A stretch of DNA of 34,547 nt from Verrucomicrobiota bacterium (GCA_023430825.1 JAEYYL010000255.1:1-34547), one strand, 5' to 3'; shown: positions 17,144 through 25,485, numbered from the stretch's first letter. The notes: generated by a model not told the origin, from the letters alone. Numbers and translations: made by a program.

Positions 17144-18202
17144 GTGATCAAGAAAAACAATCTTTCGTTTGGGCTGGCCGCCGCGACGCTGCTGCTCGTC
17201 GGCGGCGCGGCGTGGATCGCTTTTCAGCGCGGGTCTGACGATGAAGCTCCGCCTTCCGTTCGCGTGATGGAATCGGCGGCCGATATCCATGCCCCGTCGC
17301 TCCCGATCTGGGATGAACGCCGGCTGATTGAGTTGTGCGGCAGCGATCCGCTGGAAGCCATTCGGCTCTCCCGTCAGTTGGCCAACGGAGCGGAACGTGA
17401 GCGCGTTCTGACCGCCGCGCTGGAGTCGCTCAGACACCGCAATCCCGCACTCGCGGCAGAAATCGTCGCCGGACTTCCGGCGGGAGACTTTCAACAGATT
17501 GCCGCTGGCCAGGTGGCGACGGCCTTCGCGAAGGTCGATCCGGTGGCGGCGCTGTCGTGGGCTCGGGCCTTGGGCGACGACCAGACTCGTCTGCGCGCCG
17601 TCCGCGAAGTGACGACCGCTTGGGCGGAGTCCGATCCACAGGCCGCGGCCGTTTCGGTGGCGTTGCTCGATTCCGAACGCGAAAGGCAGTTGGGTGCCCT
17701 CGCGGTGGCTACCGTCTGGACGCGGCGCGATCCATCGGCGTCGCTCGCGTGGGCGGAAACGTTGCAGCCGCTCGACGCTCGCGCCTTGGTCGCGGGCAGC
17801 GCCGTCCAAACGTGGGCTGAGCAGGACGCGCCCGCGGCGATGGACTGGCTGGCTAGTCAGCCGGCAGAATTTCACGCCGCCATCGATCCCGACACGAGTC
17901 TGGGCATCCTAAGCAAATGGGCGGCGCAAGATCCCGAGGCCGTGCGCGAATTCGTGCGTGAGATGACGCCGGGCCGGGAGCAGGCGCGCGCGGTCGGGAT
18001 CGTTGCGGTGCAGTTGGCGAAAAACGATCCCGTCGCCACGATGGAGTGGGCGCTGACTTTGCCTCAGGACGCGGTGCGCCACGGCGCTTTTTCGACGGCC
18101 TATCAGCAGTGGCGTGAAGTCGCTCCGCAGCGGGCCGAGGCTTGGTTGCAGGCCGCGAATTTGACCGCCGAAGAAAAGCTGAGGCTCGTCCGCTACCCCT
18201 AG
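17144..18202 (+). CDS. membrane-anchored alpha-solenoid protein of eight 32-residue repeats
   Basis: A 352-residue protein not assigned to a named family. A GTG start gives MIKKNNLSFG and one hydrophobic helix (about residues 11-27), an uncleaved anchor or signal peptide. From residue 68 to 326 the chain divides into eight consecutive units that mostly start DP (one NP, one DA) with an aromatic or aliphatic core: starts at 68, 100, 132, 164, 196, 228, 263 and 295. Seven are exactly 32 residues and the sixth is 35; the last 26 residues look like a partial ninth. Each unit suits a two-helix hairpin, as in HEAT-like solenoids, so a binding scaffold is likely. It starts 42 bp after the GH130 gene but shows no sugar link. 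Confidence 0.8.
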   Translation: MIKKNNLSFGLAAATLLLVGGAAWIAFQRGSDDEAPPSVRVMESAADIHAPSLPIWDERRLIELCGSDPLEAIRLSRQLANGAERERVLTAALESLRHRNPALAAEIVAGLPAGDFQQIAAGQVATAFAKVDPVAALSWARALGDDQTRLRAVREVTTAWAESDPQAAAVSVALLDSERERQLGALAVATVWTRRDPSASLAWAETLQPLDARALVAGSAVQTWAEQDAPAAMDWLASQPAEFHAAIDPDTSLGILSKWAAQDPEAVREFVREMTPGREQARAVGIVAVQLAKNDPVATMEWALTLPQDAVRHGAFSTAYQQWREVAPQRAEAWLQAANLTAEEKLRLVRYP

Positions 18203-18293
18203 TCCACCGCCTGAAATCTCCGCCGGTGCGACCTGATTTTGGCTCGGGCAACAACTGTCCGGGCACTTCCCACCCCCGAACACCCCCAACCCC

Positions 18294-19874
18294 ATGAAAC
18301 TACCCTGCGCTTCATATCGCGCGCGGCTCGCTGCCGCATTCGCCGTGCTCCTCGTCTTCGCTTCGTCGGCGTCCGCCGTGATCGAACGGCATCCCTTGCC
18401 TCCGATCGCCGCGTATGCCGCGTCTCCCACCTACCAGCTGACCGTCGACGGCCTCAACGTGCAGGTCACCCGTTTCGACACCGGTTACGACTACGCGCAT
18501 TTCACGAGAGTGTCCGGCTCGATGAACATTCAGGTGAAGACACTCTATGGTTCGATCAGCCAGTGGGCCATTTCCCCGGCCAAGCTGCCCATTTCCGCCA
18601 CGGTGAGCGGCAACACGATGAGCTTCACGTTGAATCAAGAACACTACCTGATCATCGCGACTGATGGACGACGACTCGTGATCGCGATCGATCCGCCTTA
18701 CACCAAGCCGCCGAGTTCCGGAGCCGGAATCCGCAATGTCGTCACTCAATACGGAGCCAACAACCAGGGCGCTGGATTCGCCACCGCCGCCATCCAGGCG
18801 GCGATCGATGCCACCCATAATGCAGGTGGCGGGATCGTGTATGTGCCGGCCGGGCGTTACTACGTCGGCAACCTCACGCTGAAGAGCAACGTGCACATGT
18901 TCATGGAAGGCGGCGCGGTTTTCCGCTTTCACGGAACGTCGGCCAACTATACGCACGATGCCTTCAAGACCTCGCAGAACCGCTGGCTCACCTGGTGGAT
19001 CAAGACCACCGTCGGATCCACCAATGTGAAGATTTATGGACGCGGCACGCTCGACGCGAATGCCACCGATACGATCGGGCCCAACAATTTCGCCTGCAAC
19101 GTCGTCGTTCCGCTCGGCACCTCCAACTTCACGATGGAAGGCATTGTCGTGCGCGACGCCGGCACGTGGTCCGTCATCACCGCTCGCTCCAACAACTGCA
19201 CGTTCAAGAACGTGAAGATGTTCAACTCGGTGTTGAACAGCATGACGGAAAACGACGGCATCGACGTGAACGAAAGCCAGGACATCGTCATCGATCGCTG
19301 CATCGCCATCGCGCACGACGATTCGTTCAGCACGAAAACCTGGGCCGGCACCGGCATCACCGTGAACTGGCCGGGCAGCCCGCAGCCGGTCGACGACGTG
19401 CTCGTCACCAACTGCGTCGCGTGGTCCGACTACTACGCCTATAAAATCGGCGAAGGCACCAACCAAACCCAGAACAATGTGCGTTTCGTGAACAACGTCG
19501 TCTTCGATTGCGCGGTCGGCATCGGCATCAGCGCCAAATGGGGCAGCGCGCCCGTCACGAACACCCGCTTCGAAGGCATCGACATCGAACGCGTCAACGG
19601 GAATTCCTGGGGCAACTCCGCGTGGTGGCACGGCTGGATTCAGAACGTGGACGGCACGGGTGGAGCGCCGATCACGAGCGTTTATATCAAGAACATCAAA
19701 GTCCGCGACGTCGGTAACACGGCGGCAGCGTTGGAGGGCCTCAACGCAACGAGTCGCATCGACACCGTCACCTTCGAGAACGTGATCATGCCCGGCCAAA
19801 CCACCCGCGCGACCACGCTCGCGCAGATGAACGTCACCAGCGTGCAGTTCGCCACGAACATCACGGTGCGTTGA
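18294..19874 (+). CDS. secreted GH28/GH49-like beta-helix glycoside hydrolase
   Basis: A 526-residue protein. Residues 1-28 are a signal peptide (AVLLVFASSASA-V). Residues 35-140 form a beta-rich N-terminal domain, reminiscent of the sandwich domain preceding GH49 helices. The right-handed beta helix starts with the GH28-type GFATAAIQAAIDATHNAGGG and VYVPAGRYYVGNLTLKSNV (about residues 160-205). The catalytic region carries ENDGIDVNESQDIVIDR and AHDDSFSTKT (about 320-350), matching the NTD and DD acids of GH28. The GHG histidine motif of polygalacturonases is not seen; GIGISAKWG stands near that place. It therefore may cleave something other than pectin. It converges on the GH2 gene. Confidence 0.8.
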   Translation: MKLPCASYRARLAAAFAVLLVFASSASAVIERHPLPPIAAYAASPTYQLTVDGLNVQVTRFDTGYDYAHFTRVSGSMNIQVKTLYGSISQWAISPAKLPISATVSGNTMSFTLNQEHYLIIATDGRRLVIAIDPPYTKPPSSGAGIRNVVTQYGANNQGAGFATAAIQAAIDATHNAGGGIVYVPAGRYYVGNLTLKSNVHMFMEGGAVFRFHGTSANYTHDAFKTSQNRWLTWWIKTTVGSTNVKIYGRGTLDANATDTIGPNNFACNVVVPLGTSNFTMEGIVVRDAGTWSVITARSNNCTFKNVKMFNSVLNSMTENDGIDVNESQDIVIDRCIAIAHDDSFSTKTWAGTGITVNWPGSPQPVDDVLVTNCVAWSDYYAYKIGEGTNQTQNNVRFVNNVVFDCAVGIGISAKWGSAPVTNTRFEGIDIERVNGNSWGNSAWWHGWIQNVDGTGGAPITSVYIKNIKVRDVGNTAAALEGLNATSRIDTVTFENVIMPGQTTRATTLAQMNVTSVQFATNITVR

Positions 19875-19888
19875 ACCTATCACGGTTA

Positions 19889-19919
19889 CGCCCGCGGGTC
19901 GCTCGACGATCCGCGGGCG
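19889..19919. terminator. strong hairpin between convergent glycosidase genes
   Basis: Bases 19889-19901 pair with 19907-19919 (core GCCCGCGG/CCGCGGGC) to give a 13-bp stem with one G-U pair and a five-base loop (CTCGA). It begins 14 bases after the GH28 stop and lies 33 bases beyond the GH2 stop, so it could end transcription from both sides. No T-run follows the stem. Confidence 0.6.
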
Positions 19920-19951
19920 CAAACCCGAGCCCTCTTCGTCGTGCCGATTCG

Positions 19952-22444
19952 TCAGCCGGAATGGCCTCCCACTCCTCGTGGTTTTCCGTTTTCTTCTGTG
20001 TCGGCGCTCCGTGTGCTCTGTGTCACAAGACTCGACAGCACGACCTCTGCTGCCGAAAGACCCGCCGCGCTGAATCGCACCCTCACGGGTTCAGCCGAAC
20101 CAATCGCCCGCACATAGGCCACCAGTCGGCCGCGATGCACGCGATGCGTGGCGTCCGTGTAATCCGACACGTCGCGAAGGTTGCCTGCTTCGAGGCCGAG
20201 CAGGCGGCCATCGCCTTCGATCTCGCAAGTCACTTCATGCTCGGCACTCAGCACCGGCACGCCGTGCCGATCCACCACCTGCACCGCAATCACGCGGACG
20301 CCGTCGTCGTCCGCCGACGCGGACTCGCGCGCCTGCACGCGCAGCGCCGCCGGCGCCTCCGCCGTGCGCGCGGCGGCGCGGCCGACTTCGTTTCCTTGTT
20401 CATCGAAGCCGACGACCTCGACCGTGCCCGCTTCAAACGGCACATCCCAATGCACGATCCTCGTCTCGGCGTTGTGCCGCTGGTCCTCGCCAACCGGTTT
20501 CCCGTTCACGAGCAAACGCGCTCGCGCCGCGTTGGTGTAGGCAAGCACGCGCACGCCCTCGCCCGCGTCGTAATTCCAAATCGGCCACGCCTCGGTCGAT
20601 TGGCGATCGTGCTCCGGCTTCCGCTCCGTGCCGAGATGAACCACCGGGCGCTCAGACCACAGCGCTTCGCGAAAACGCCCGCGCGGCTTCACCGCGCCCG
20701 TGAGATCGAGCAAGCCCGCCGACGAACCGCGCGACGGCCACGGACCGGCCTCGCCGAGATAATCGATGCCCGTCCATAAAAACTGCCCGAAGATGAAGTC
20801 GTTCTCCTCCACCGCCCGCCACGCCGCGACCGAATGCCGGTTCTCACTGCCGTAGATCACGCGCCGCGGATAGCGCTCGTGATCGATGGAATAACGGTCC
20901 TCCGTGTAATTGTAACCAACGATGTCCAGCGCGTCCGGGTATCCAGTTTCATTGGACATCACCACGCCGGCCAGAGCGGCCGTCACCGGACGCGACCGGT
21001 CATGCTTCCGCACTTCCGCCGCGAGGCGCTCCGCGATTGCGCCGAGCCGCATGGCATCCGGACGCTCAGGCTGGTAACGACCGATCGTCGGCTGGCTGAT
21101 GCGGGCGACGTCGAGCGCCGGATGCGAATAGGGATCGTTCGGATAATCGACTTCGTTGCCGATGCTCCAGGCGAAGATCGACGGATGGTTCCGGTTGCGG
21201 CGCACCATGCCCGCAAGATCGCGCGCACTCCACTCCTCGAAGAAATCGGCCGAGCCCTCGAAGCCCGGCGTGCCGACGTTCCAGCCCTCGATCCATTTCC
21301 GTTTCGGAAACTCCCACTCGTCGAACGCCTCATCCAACACCAGGAGGCCGATCTCGTCGCACAACTCGTAAACATCGGTCGCCTGCGGGTTGTGGCTCAT
21401 CCGAACCGCGTTGCCGCCCAGCGCCTTCAACGCCGTCAAACGCTGCCGCCACACGGCTCGCGGCACCGCCGCGCCCAACACCCCGGCGTCGTGGTGCAAA
21501 CACACGCCTTTCAGCTTCATCCACTCACCGTTCAACGCGAAGCCGCGGTCCGGATCGAAGGTCAGCGCGCGGATCCCCGTCGTCACCGTGCTCCCGTCGA
21601 GCACTCGGCCGTCGTCGTGAAACACCGTCGTCCGCAATCGATACAAGTGCGGCGCGTCGAGCCCCCAGAGTTTCGGCGAGGTGATGGTTAGCGACTGCGT
21701 CGTCATCGCCCTCGCTCGCGCGCGCAAGCGCACCGGTTCGCGGGCGGACGCCACCTCCGCGCCGTCGGCGTCGAACAGGACATGTTCGACGTCGAGGCGG
21801 ACATCCTCCGCCGATTCGTTCTCCAGCTCGGCATCGATCTCGACCGTGGCCGAGCCGGCATCGACGTCGCGCGACCGGACAAAGACGCCCCACGGCGCGA
21901 GGTGAATCGCTCCGGAACGCACCAGGAAAACGCGCCGATAAATTCCCGAGCCCGAATACCAACGCGAGTCGGCATGGCGGCTGTGATCCACGCGAACCGC
22001 GATCGTGTTCTCCTGATCGAACCGCACGTGCGGCGTCGCATCGTAGTAGAACGAAACATAGCCGTTCGGACGTTTCCCGAGCAGGTGGCCGTTGAGGTAA
22101 ACCTCACTGCGATTATAGACGCCCTCGAAATACAGAAACACCTTCTCGCCACCACGCGACGGGATCGAAACCTCCCGCCGATACCAGCCCACGCCGCCCG
22201 GCAGATAACCGGTGCCGCTCGCCAGCTGCGGGCTGAGCGGCGCCTTCACGCTCCAATCGTGCGGCACGGTGACCCGCTCCCAACCGCCATCGTCGAAGCC
22301 GGGCTCCTTGGCGGTCGCATCGTCACTCAGGGAAAACCGCCACGCATCGTCGAGCGGCGTGGCGTCCCCGAACGACAACGGAGCGGCGCCAAGTCTGGGT
22401 GTGAGGGCAAAAAACAGGACGAGAAAAAGCCGGTTCGGATTCAT
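19952..22444 (-). CDS. secreted glycoside hydrolase family 2 beta-galactosidase-like enzyme
   Basis: An 830-residue protein with a signal peptide (residues 1-20). The jelly-roll sugar-binding domain follows (DDAWRFSLSDD, VTVPHDWSVKAPLS, GGVGWYRREVSIP, YFEGVYNRSEVYLNG), then an immunoglobulin-like domain and the TIM barrel (LKGVCLHHDAGVLGAAVP, GGNAVRMSHNP). The acid/base Glu is in WSIGNEVDYP (about residue 432) and the nucleophile Glu in VIYGSEN (about residue 533). Further beta domains follow, including a DUF4982-like segment. These mark a retaining beta-galactosidase or related enzyme acting outside the cytoplasm. The last roughly 26 residues are encoded inside a dispersed repeat (19993-20029) and are probably an acquired tail. 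It may work with the convergent GH28-like enzyme on plant polysaccharide. Confidence 0.93.
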   Translation of the reverse strand: MNPNRLFLVLFFALTPRLGAAPLSFGDATPLDDAWRFSLSDDATAKEPGFDDGGWERVTVPHDWSVKAPLSPQLASGTGYLPGGVGWYRREVSIPSRGGEKVFLYFEGVYNRSEVYLNGHLLGKRPNGYVSFYYDATPHVRFDQENTIAVRVDHSRHADSRWYSGSGIYRRVFLVRSGAIHLAPWGVFVRSRDVDAGSATVEIDAELENESAEDVRLDVEHVLFDADGAEVASAREPVRLRARARAMTTQSLTITSPKLWGLDAPHLYRLRTTVFHDDGRVLDGSTVTTGIRALTFDPDRGFALNGEWMKLKGVCLHHDAGVLGAAVPRAVWRQRLTALKALGGNAVRMSHNPQATDVYELCDEIGLLVLDEAFDEWEFPKRKWIEGWNVGTPGFEGSADFFEEWSARDLAGMVRRNRNHPSIFAWSIGNEVDYPNDPYSHPALDVARISQPTIGRYQPERPDAMRLGAIAERLAAEVRKHDRSRPVTAALAGVVMSNETGYPDALDIVGYNYTEDRYSIDHERYPRRVIYGSENRHSVAAWRAVEENDFIFGQFLWTGIDYLGEAGPWPSRGSSAGLLDLTGAVKPRGRFREALWSERPVVHLGTERKPEHDRQSTEAWPIWNYDAGEGVRVLAYTNAARARLLVNGKPVGEDQRHNAETRIVHWDVPFEAGTVEVVGFDEQGNEVGRAAARTAEAPAALRVQARESASADDDGVRVIAVQVVDRHGVPVLSAEHEVTCEIEGDGRLLGLEAGNLRDVSDYTDATHRVHRGRLVAYVRAIGSAEPVRVRFSAAGLSAAEVVLSSLVTQSTRSADTEENGKPRGVGGHSG
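19993..20029. repeat. partial copy of the dispersed CTGTGTCGG repeat
   Basis: The segment reads TTCTGTGTCGGCGCTCCGTG then TGCTCTGTGTCACAAG and closely matches the right arm of the elements at 25246-25467 and 34354-34547. Here it lies inside the 3' end of the GH2 frame. The left arm of the element is not recognisable, so this is a solo arm or a strongly decayed copy. Confidence 0.6.
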
Positions 22445-23005
22445 GGGGAGCGGGGTTGCGCGCAGCGTAACATGAACCCGGCTCCGACAACAGATCCTCG
22501 CCGCGAGTCAGGCGAAAATCACCCAAACGAGTGAGAACGCGGGTTGTGCCGTGGATCGGCAAGTAGGGCGGCGCTTCACCCCGCCTCGGGAGACGGCTCG
22601 CGCACCATGGGGCGGGCTGACTGAAGCACCGCGCTACCTCGCACCCGCTCGCCGCACTACGCCTCGTCGTCCTCGATTTCCGGCGGCGTGATCGGCATGA
22701 GCAGGCGGTCGAGTTCCGCCTGAGTCGAATTGCGGATCGACCGCACCGTGAGCGATTCGCCCAAGTCTTTCACCACGGCGCCACGCTCGCCTCTTGTGAC
22801 CGCCGCCCCGCCTCCTCTAGCTTCGCCTTCGCATCATGTTTCTCCCACCCCGAAGACTCGCGCACGTTGCGGCGAATTTCCTGTTTTCCGCGTCTCGGCT
22901 AACTAGGCGGCGCGCGCGCGCTCTGGAAATGCGCGCGGCTCCCGCGATCCTGCCGACATGGCGGATCCCGTCGCCCGACCTCGCATCACCGCTCGGCCGG
23001 TAACA
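22445..23005. other. 561-bp stretch without an intact gene
   Basis: This gap separates the divergent GH2 and TPR genes and must hold both promoters. Its only coding trace is the decayed Gre 3' end at 22657-22770. Around 22565-22640 there are GC-rich, partly self-complementary bases (GGGCGGCGCTTCACCCCGCC near 22566), which may be another decayed palindrome. A start at 22958 in frame with the TPR gene exists but would put 16 Arg/Pro-rich residues before its signal anchor. Confidence 0.5.
22657..22770 (-). pseudogene. decayed 3' end of a GreA/GreB-like gene
   Basis: Read on the minus strand this encodes GESLTVRSIRNSTQAELDRL then LMPITPPEIEDDEA and a TAG stop. The intact gene at 24480-25100 ends GESLLTVRSIRNPSRTELER then LLMPIKPPEIEDDGE. 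Similarity continues about 30 bases past the stop (both have GCTCGCCGCACTAC next to the stop), so it is a DNA duplication rather than convergent protein sequence. No GreA core domain or start is found further upstream on this strand. It is most simply a remnant of a duplication that included this end of the gene, now separated by the TPR gene. Confidence 0.8.
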
Positions 23006-24436
23006 ATGAATTCACGCGCGCGGATTCTCGCGACCCTCGTCGCCGCCCTCTCGATCGCCACCGCCCTTTGGGTCGGCCCGCGAATGTGGGAGAGCCAAGT
23101 CACGCTCGCGTCGTATCGTCCCGCCCCACCCGCCCTCACCACGTGGCCCGCCGAAGCGCAGGAGCGAATCCACGCCGCGGATACCACCGCGCGCAACCTC
23201 TGGCACGCCCGCAGCGGCTTCACGGATCTGGCACGGCTCTATCAGGCGAATGGATTTTTCGATGAAGCCCTCGCCTGTTACGCCGGCTTGCGCGAGGTGG
23301 AGCCGGGCAACGCGCGCTGGTCGCACCTGCCCGCGGTGATTCTCGCCGGACTCGGCCGCCTCGACGAAGCCGAACCGCTCTTCCTGCGCGCCGCCGAACT
23401 CGCTCCCGACTACCTTCCGGCACACGTGCGCGCCGCCGACGTGTTGCTGAAGGCCAACCGCCTGGACGAGGCACAGCAAATCTACGCCGACGCCCTCGCG
23501 CGTTTCGGCGAACAGCCTTACGCGTTGCTCGGACTCGCCCGCGTCGCGATCGCGCGCGACGAATGGACGCGCGCCGAGACCCTCCTCCAACGCGCCATCG
23601 CAACGGATCCTAACTTCGTCGGCGGACTCTCCCTGCTCGCAACGGTGCTCAAACAACTCAACCGCGATCGGGAAGCCGATCAGATCGCTGCCCGCGTGCA
23701 TCGCCGCGAGTTCGTGGAGATGCCCGACCCCTGGGTCGATGCGTTGATGGATTATTGTTACAATCCCTACTATCTCAGCGTCGCCGCGAGCGCGGCGAAT
23801 TTCCGCCGGGAGCCTGGGTTGGCGAAACGCTACCTCGAGCGCGCCGCCTCGCTCGCGCCAAATCCCACGCCTTACCTTCGCCAACTCGGCCAACTCCTCT
23901 ACCTCACGCGCGACTATGCGGAAGCTTCGAGGCATCTCGCCCAAGCCGTCGCGCTGACGCCCACCGATGCCGAGGCCTGGACCGTTTGGGCCAATGTGCT
24001 GCTCGCCGCCGGCGATCGTGCGGCGGCGTATCGCGTGTTGGCGGACGGACTGGCTCATTGTCCCGAGTCGGGCGCGTTGCGCTACGTGCACGGGCATCTG
24101 CTGAGCGAAGATGGACAACTCCCGCGCGCGATCGAAGAACTCCGTATCGCGAAGCGCTTCCGCTCCACCCAAGCGGATGTGTTCTTCGAACTCGGTCGCG
24201 CGTATTTCCGCGTCGGCGAAATCGAGGCCGGTGTCGCCGAGATGAAAGCCGCGCTGACCGTGCAACCGGATCACCCGTCCGCCCTCGTCATCGTCGCACG
24301 CCACGCGATCGACACGGGCCAGGCCGACGCCGCGAGCGACTACGTCCGACGCATCCGCCTGCAGCCACGCGTCGCCCCCGAAGACGTCGAGCTCGTGTCG
24401 CGTGAGTTCCGGGAAAAGTTCGGCGGCAATCCCTGA
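23006..24436 (+). CDS. membrane-anchored TPR-repeat protein
   Basis: A 476-residue protein. The ATG at 23006 directly starts a short basic segment and a hydrophobic helix (ILATLVAALSIATALWVGP), a signal anchor. From about residue 60 on, TPR units fill the chain: FTDLARLYQANGFFDEALAC, RLDEAEPLFLRAAELAPDYL, RLDEAQQIYADALARFG, DEWTRAETLLQRAIATDPNF, DYAEASRHLAQAVALTPTDA, and a last cluster near residues 380-440. A CYNPYYLSVAASAANF stretch (about 250) breaks the pattern and may be a specific site. It probably assembles or docks other proteins at the membrane or periplasm. It ends 43 bp from the convergent Gre-like gene. Confidence 0.87.
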   Translation: MNSRARILATLVAALSIATALWVGPRMWESQVTLASYRPAPPALTTWPAEAQERIHAADTTARNLWHARSGFTDLARLYQANGFFDEALACYAGLREVEPGNARWSHLPAVILAGLGRLDEAEPLFLRAAELAPDYLPAHVRAADVLLKANRLDEAQQIYADALARFGEQPYALLGLARVAIARDEWTRAETLLQRAIATDPNFVGGLSLLATVLKQLNRDREADQIAARVHRREFVEMPDPWVDALMDYCYNPYYLSVAASAANFRREPGLAKRYLERAASLAPNPTPYLRQLGQLLYLTRDYAEASRHLAQAVALTPTDAEAWTVWANVLLAAGDRAAAYRVLADGLAHCPESGALRYVHGHLLSEDGQLPRAIEELRIAKRFRSTQADVFFELGRAYFRVGEIEAGVAEMKAALTVQPDHPSALVIVARHAIDTGQADAASDYVRRIRLQPRVAPEDVELVSREFREKFGGNP

Positions 24437-24479
24437 GCCAGGATGGAGAACCGCCCTGCCCCGCACCCCGCTCGCCGCA

Positions 24480-25100
24480 CTACTCCCCGTCGTCCTCGAT
24501 CTCCGGCGGCTTGATCGGCATCAACAGGCGCTCGAGTTCCGTGCGCGAAGGATTGCGGATCGAGCGCACCGTGAGAAGCGATTCGCCCGCAGGCAACCTC
24601 ACCTGGGTCTGCTCACCCGAAGCGAGCCCGAGCACGGCGGTGGCGAGCGGCGAACTGTGCGGCAGGCACTCGATGCCCGACTCCGGATCGGTCGACGTCT
24701 CGCCATACGTCGTCACGAGAAACGTGAAACGGTGTATCCGTTTCGTCGCGACATCCTGCTTCTCGATCTCGGTCACATGTCCGAGTTGCAGCGTGTCGGT
24801 CGGCTTGGTGAGCCACGTCGCCGGATCGACTTCGATGAAGGTGTTGCGCGCGACAAAGCGGTCGAGCGCGGTCATCTTGCGATCGACCGCCCGTATCGCC
24901 TCCTTCGCGGCCTTGAAGCCGAAGTTCTCGCGTAAATCGCCCTGGCTGTGCGCCTCGACCTTGTCCGCCACCAGCGCGACGCGTTTCACTTTCAGCGCTT
25001 CGAACTCCTCGGCGAGCACGCGATTGTAGCCCGGCCGCACGTAGATTGTCGTGGGCGCGGGCGGCGGCGGACGGAAGATGTTTTTTCGGTGCAGCGGCAT
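24480..25100 (-). CDS. GreA/GreB-family transcript cleavage factor-like protein
   Basis: A 206-residue protein. Residues 24-90 match the GreA N-terminal coiled coil, including GDLRENFGFKAAKEAIR (about 54-70), the counterpart of GreA GDLSENAEY, with the Asp and Glu of the tip that support RNA cleavage in RNA polymerase. The FKBP-like C-terminal domain follows (QLGHVTEIEK, TFLVTTYGETSTDPESG, LPHSSPLATAVLGLASGEQ). It is longer than classic GreA (about 158): a Pro-rich start and a C-terminal extension LPAGESLLTVRSIRN to PPEIEDDGE, the part also present as a decayed copy at 22657-22770. The ATG at 25100 is preferred; upstream frame is Arg-rich. It may rescue stalled polymerase or be a polymerase-binding paralogue. 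Confidence 0.85.
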   Translation of the reverse strand: MPLHRKNIFRPPPPAPTTIYVRPGYNRVLAEEFEALKVKRVALVADKVEAHSQGDLRENFGFKAAKEAIRAVDRKMTALDRFVARNTFIEVDPATWLTKPTDTLQLGHVTEIEKQDVATKRIHRFTFLVTTYGETSTDPESGIECLPHSSPLATAVLGLASGEQTQVRLPAGESLLTVRSIRNPSRTELERLLMPIKPPEIEDDGE

Positions 25101-25148
25101 GACTCCCGAATCAGCACGCGCCGCGGCGAAACGCAATCCGACCGAGCT

Positions 25149-25242
25149 GGGTCGAACCCACTGCAAAATGGAGCCGCGGCGCCCTCGCCGCGCAACGCGT
25201 CTCAAACGCGGCGGGGCCCCGCGGCTCCATGGTTCAAACCCC
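25149..25242. repeat. palindromic repeat, 94 bp
   Basis: ATGGAGCCGCGG (25168-25179) is the exact reverse complement of CCGCGGCTCCAT (25219-25230). Outside it, GGGTCGAACC (25149-25158) faces GGTTCAAACCCC (25231-25242), with nine extra bases on the left side. It lies just upstream of the Gre-like start, so it could also affect that gene's leader. It has REP-like form. Confidence 0.65.
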
Positions 25243-25245
25243 TTT

Positions 25246-25467
25246 TCGCCCGGAGGATCACACCCAAATCAATCAAGGCTTGTGACACCGAGATCACCGA
25301 GGGCCGACCTGGAGGAAGCAGGAGGCCACGAGCTGTTGGGGTCTTTCATGCAGACGAGTGCTGACGACCATGAAGCCCCGGATTGGCATCCAGCATTTCG
25401 CTCTGTGCCCTCTGTGTCGGAGCTCTGTGTTCTCTGTGTCCCCTCCGTTTTGTTCGTTGGGCAGTGA
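25246..25467. repeat. dispersed CTGTGTCGG repeat, full-length copy
   Basis: The left end has TCACACCCAAATCAATCAAG (25258-25277), then GTGACACCGAGATCACCGAG, then GCAGGAGGCCACGAG near 25320; the right end has CTCTGTGTCGGAGCTCTGTG and TTCTCTGTGTCCCC near 25410-25445. The same blocks in the same order occur at 34354-34547. Left-end ACACCGAG-type and right-end CTCTGTGT-type blocks are roughly complementary, so the whole is an imperfect inverted repeat. The stretch between the Gre-like and SDR genes holds no other gene. Confidence 0.65.
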
Positions 25468-25485
25468 TTCGCGGATGCCCCCCGC

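Noticed and set aside
14425..17875. Long minus-strand frames opposite the FAD oxidoreductase and second GH130
   Set aside because: Compositional shadows (His/Arg-rich); the plus frames show clear family motifs and coupled starts.
18312..19922. 536-codon minus-strand frame opposite the beta-helix enzyme
   Set aside because: Shadow without motifs; the plus-strand gene has signal peptide and catalytic motifs.
22445..23005. Possible small gene between GH2 and TPR genes
   Set aside because: The only protein-like trace is the Gre C-terminal remnant; no start or full domain is present.
25149..25245. tRNA-like T-loop wording (GGTTCAAACCCC)
   Set aside because: No matching acceptor, D or anticodon stems; the bases are explained as the outer arm of a palindrome.
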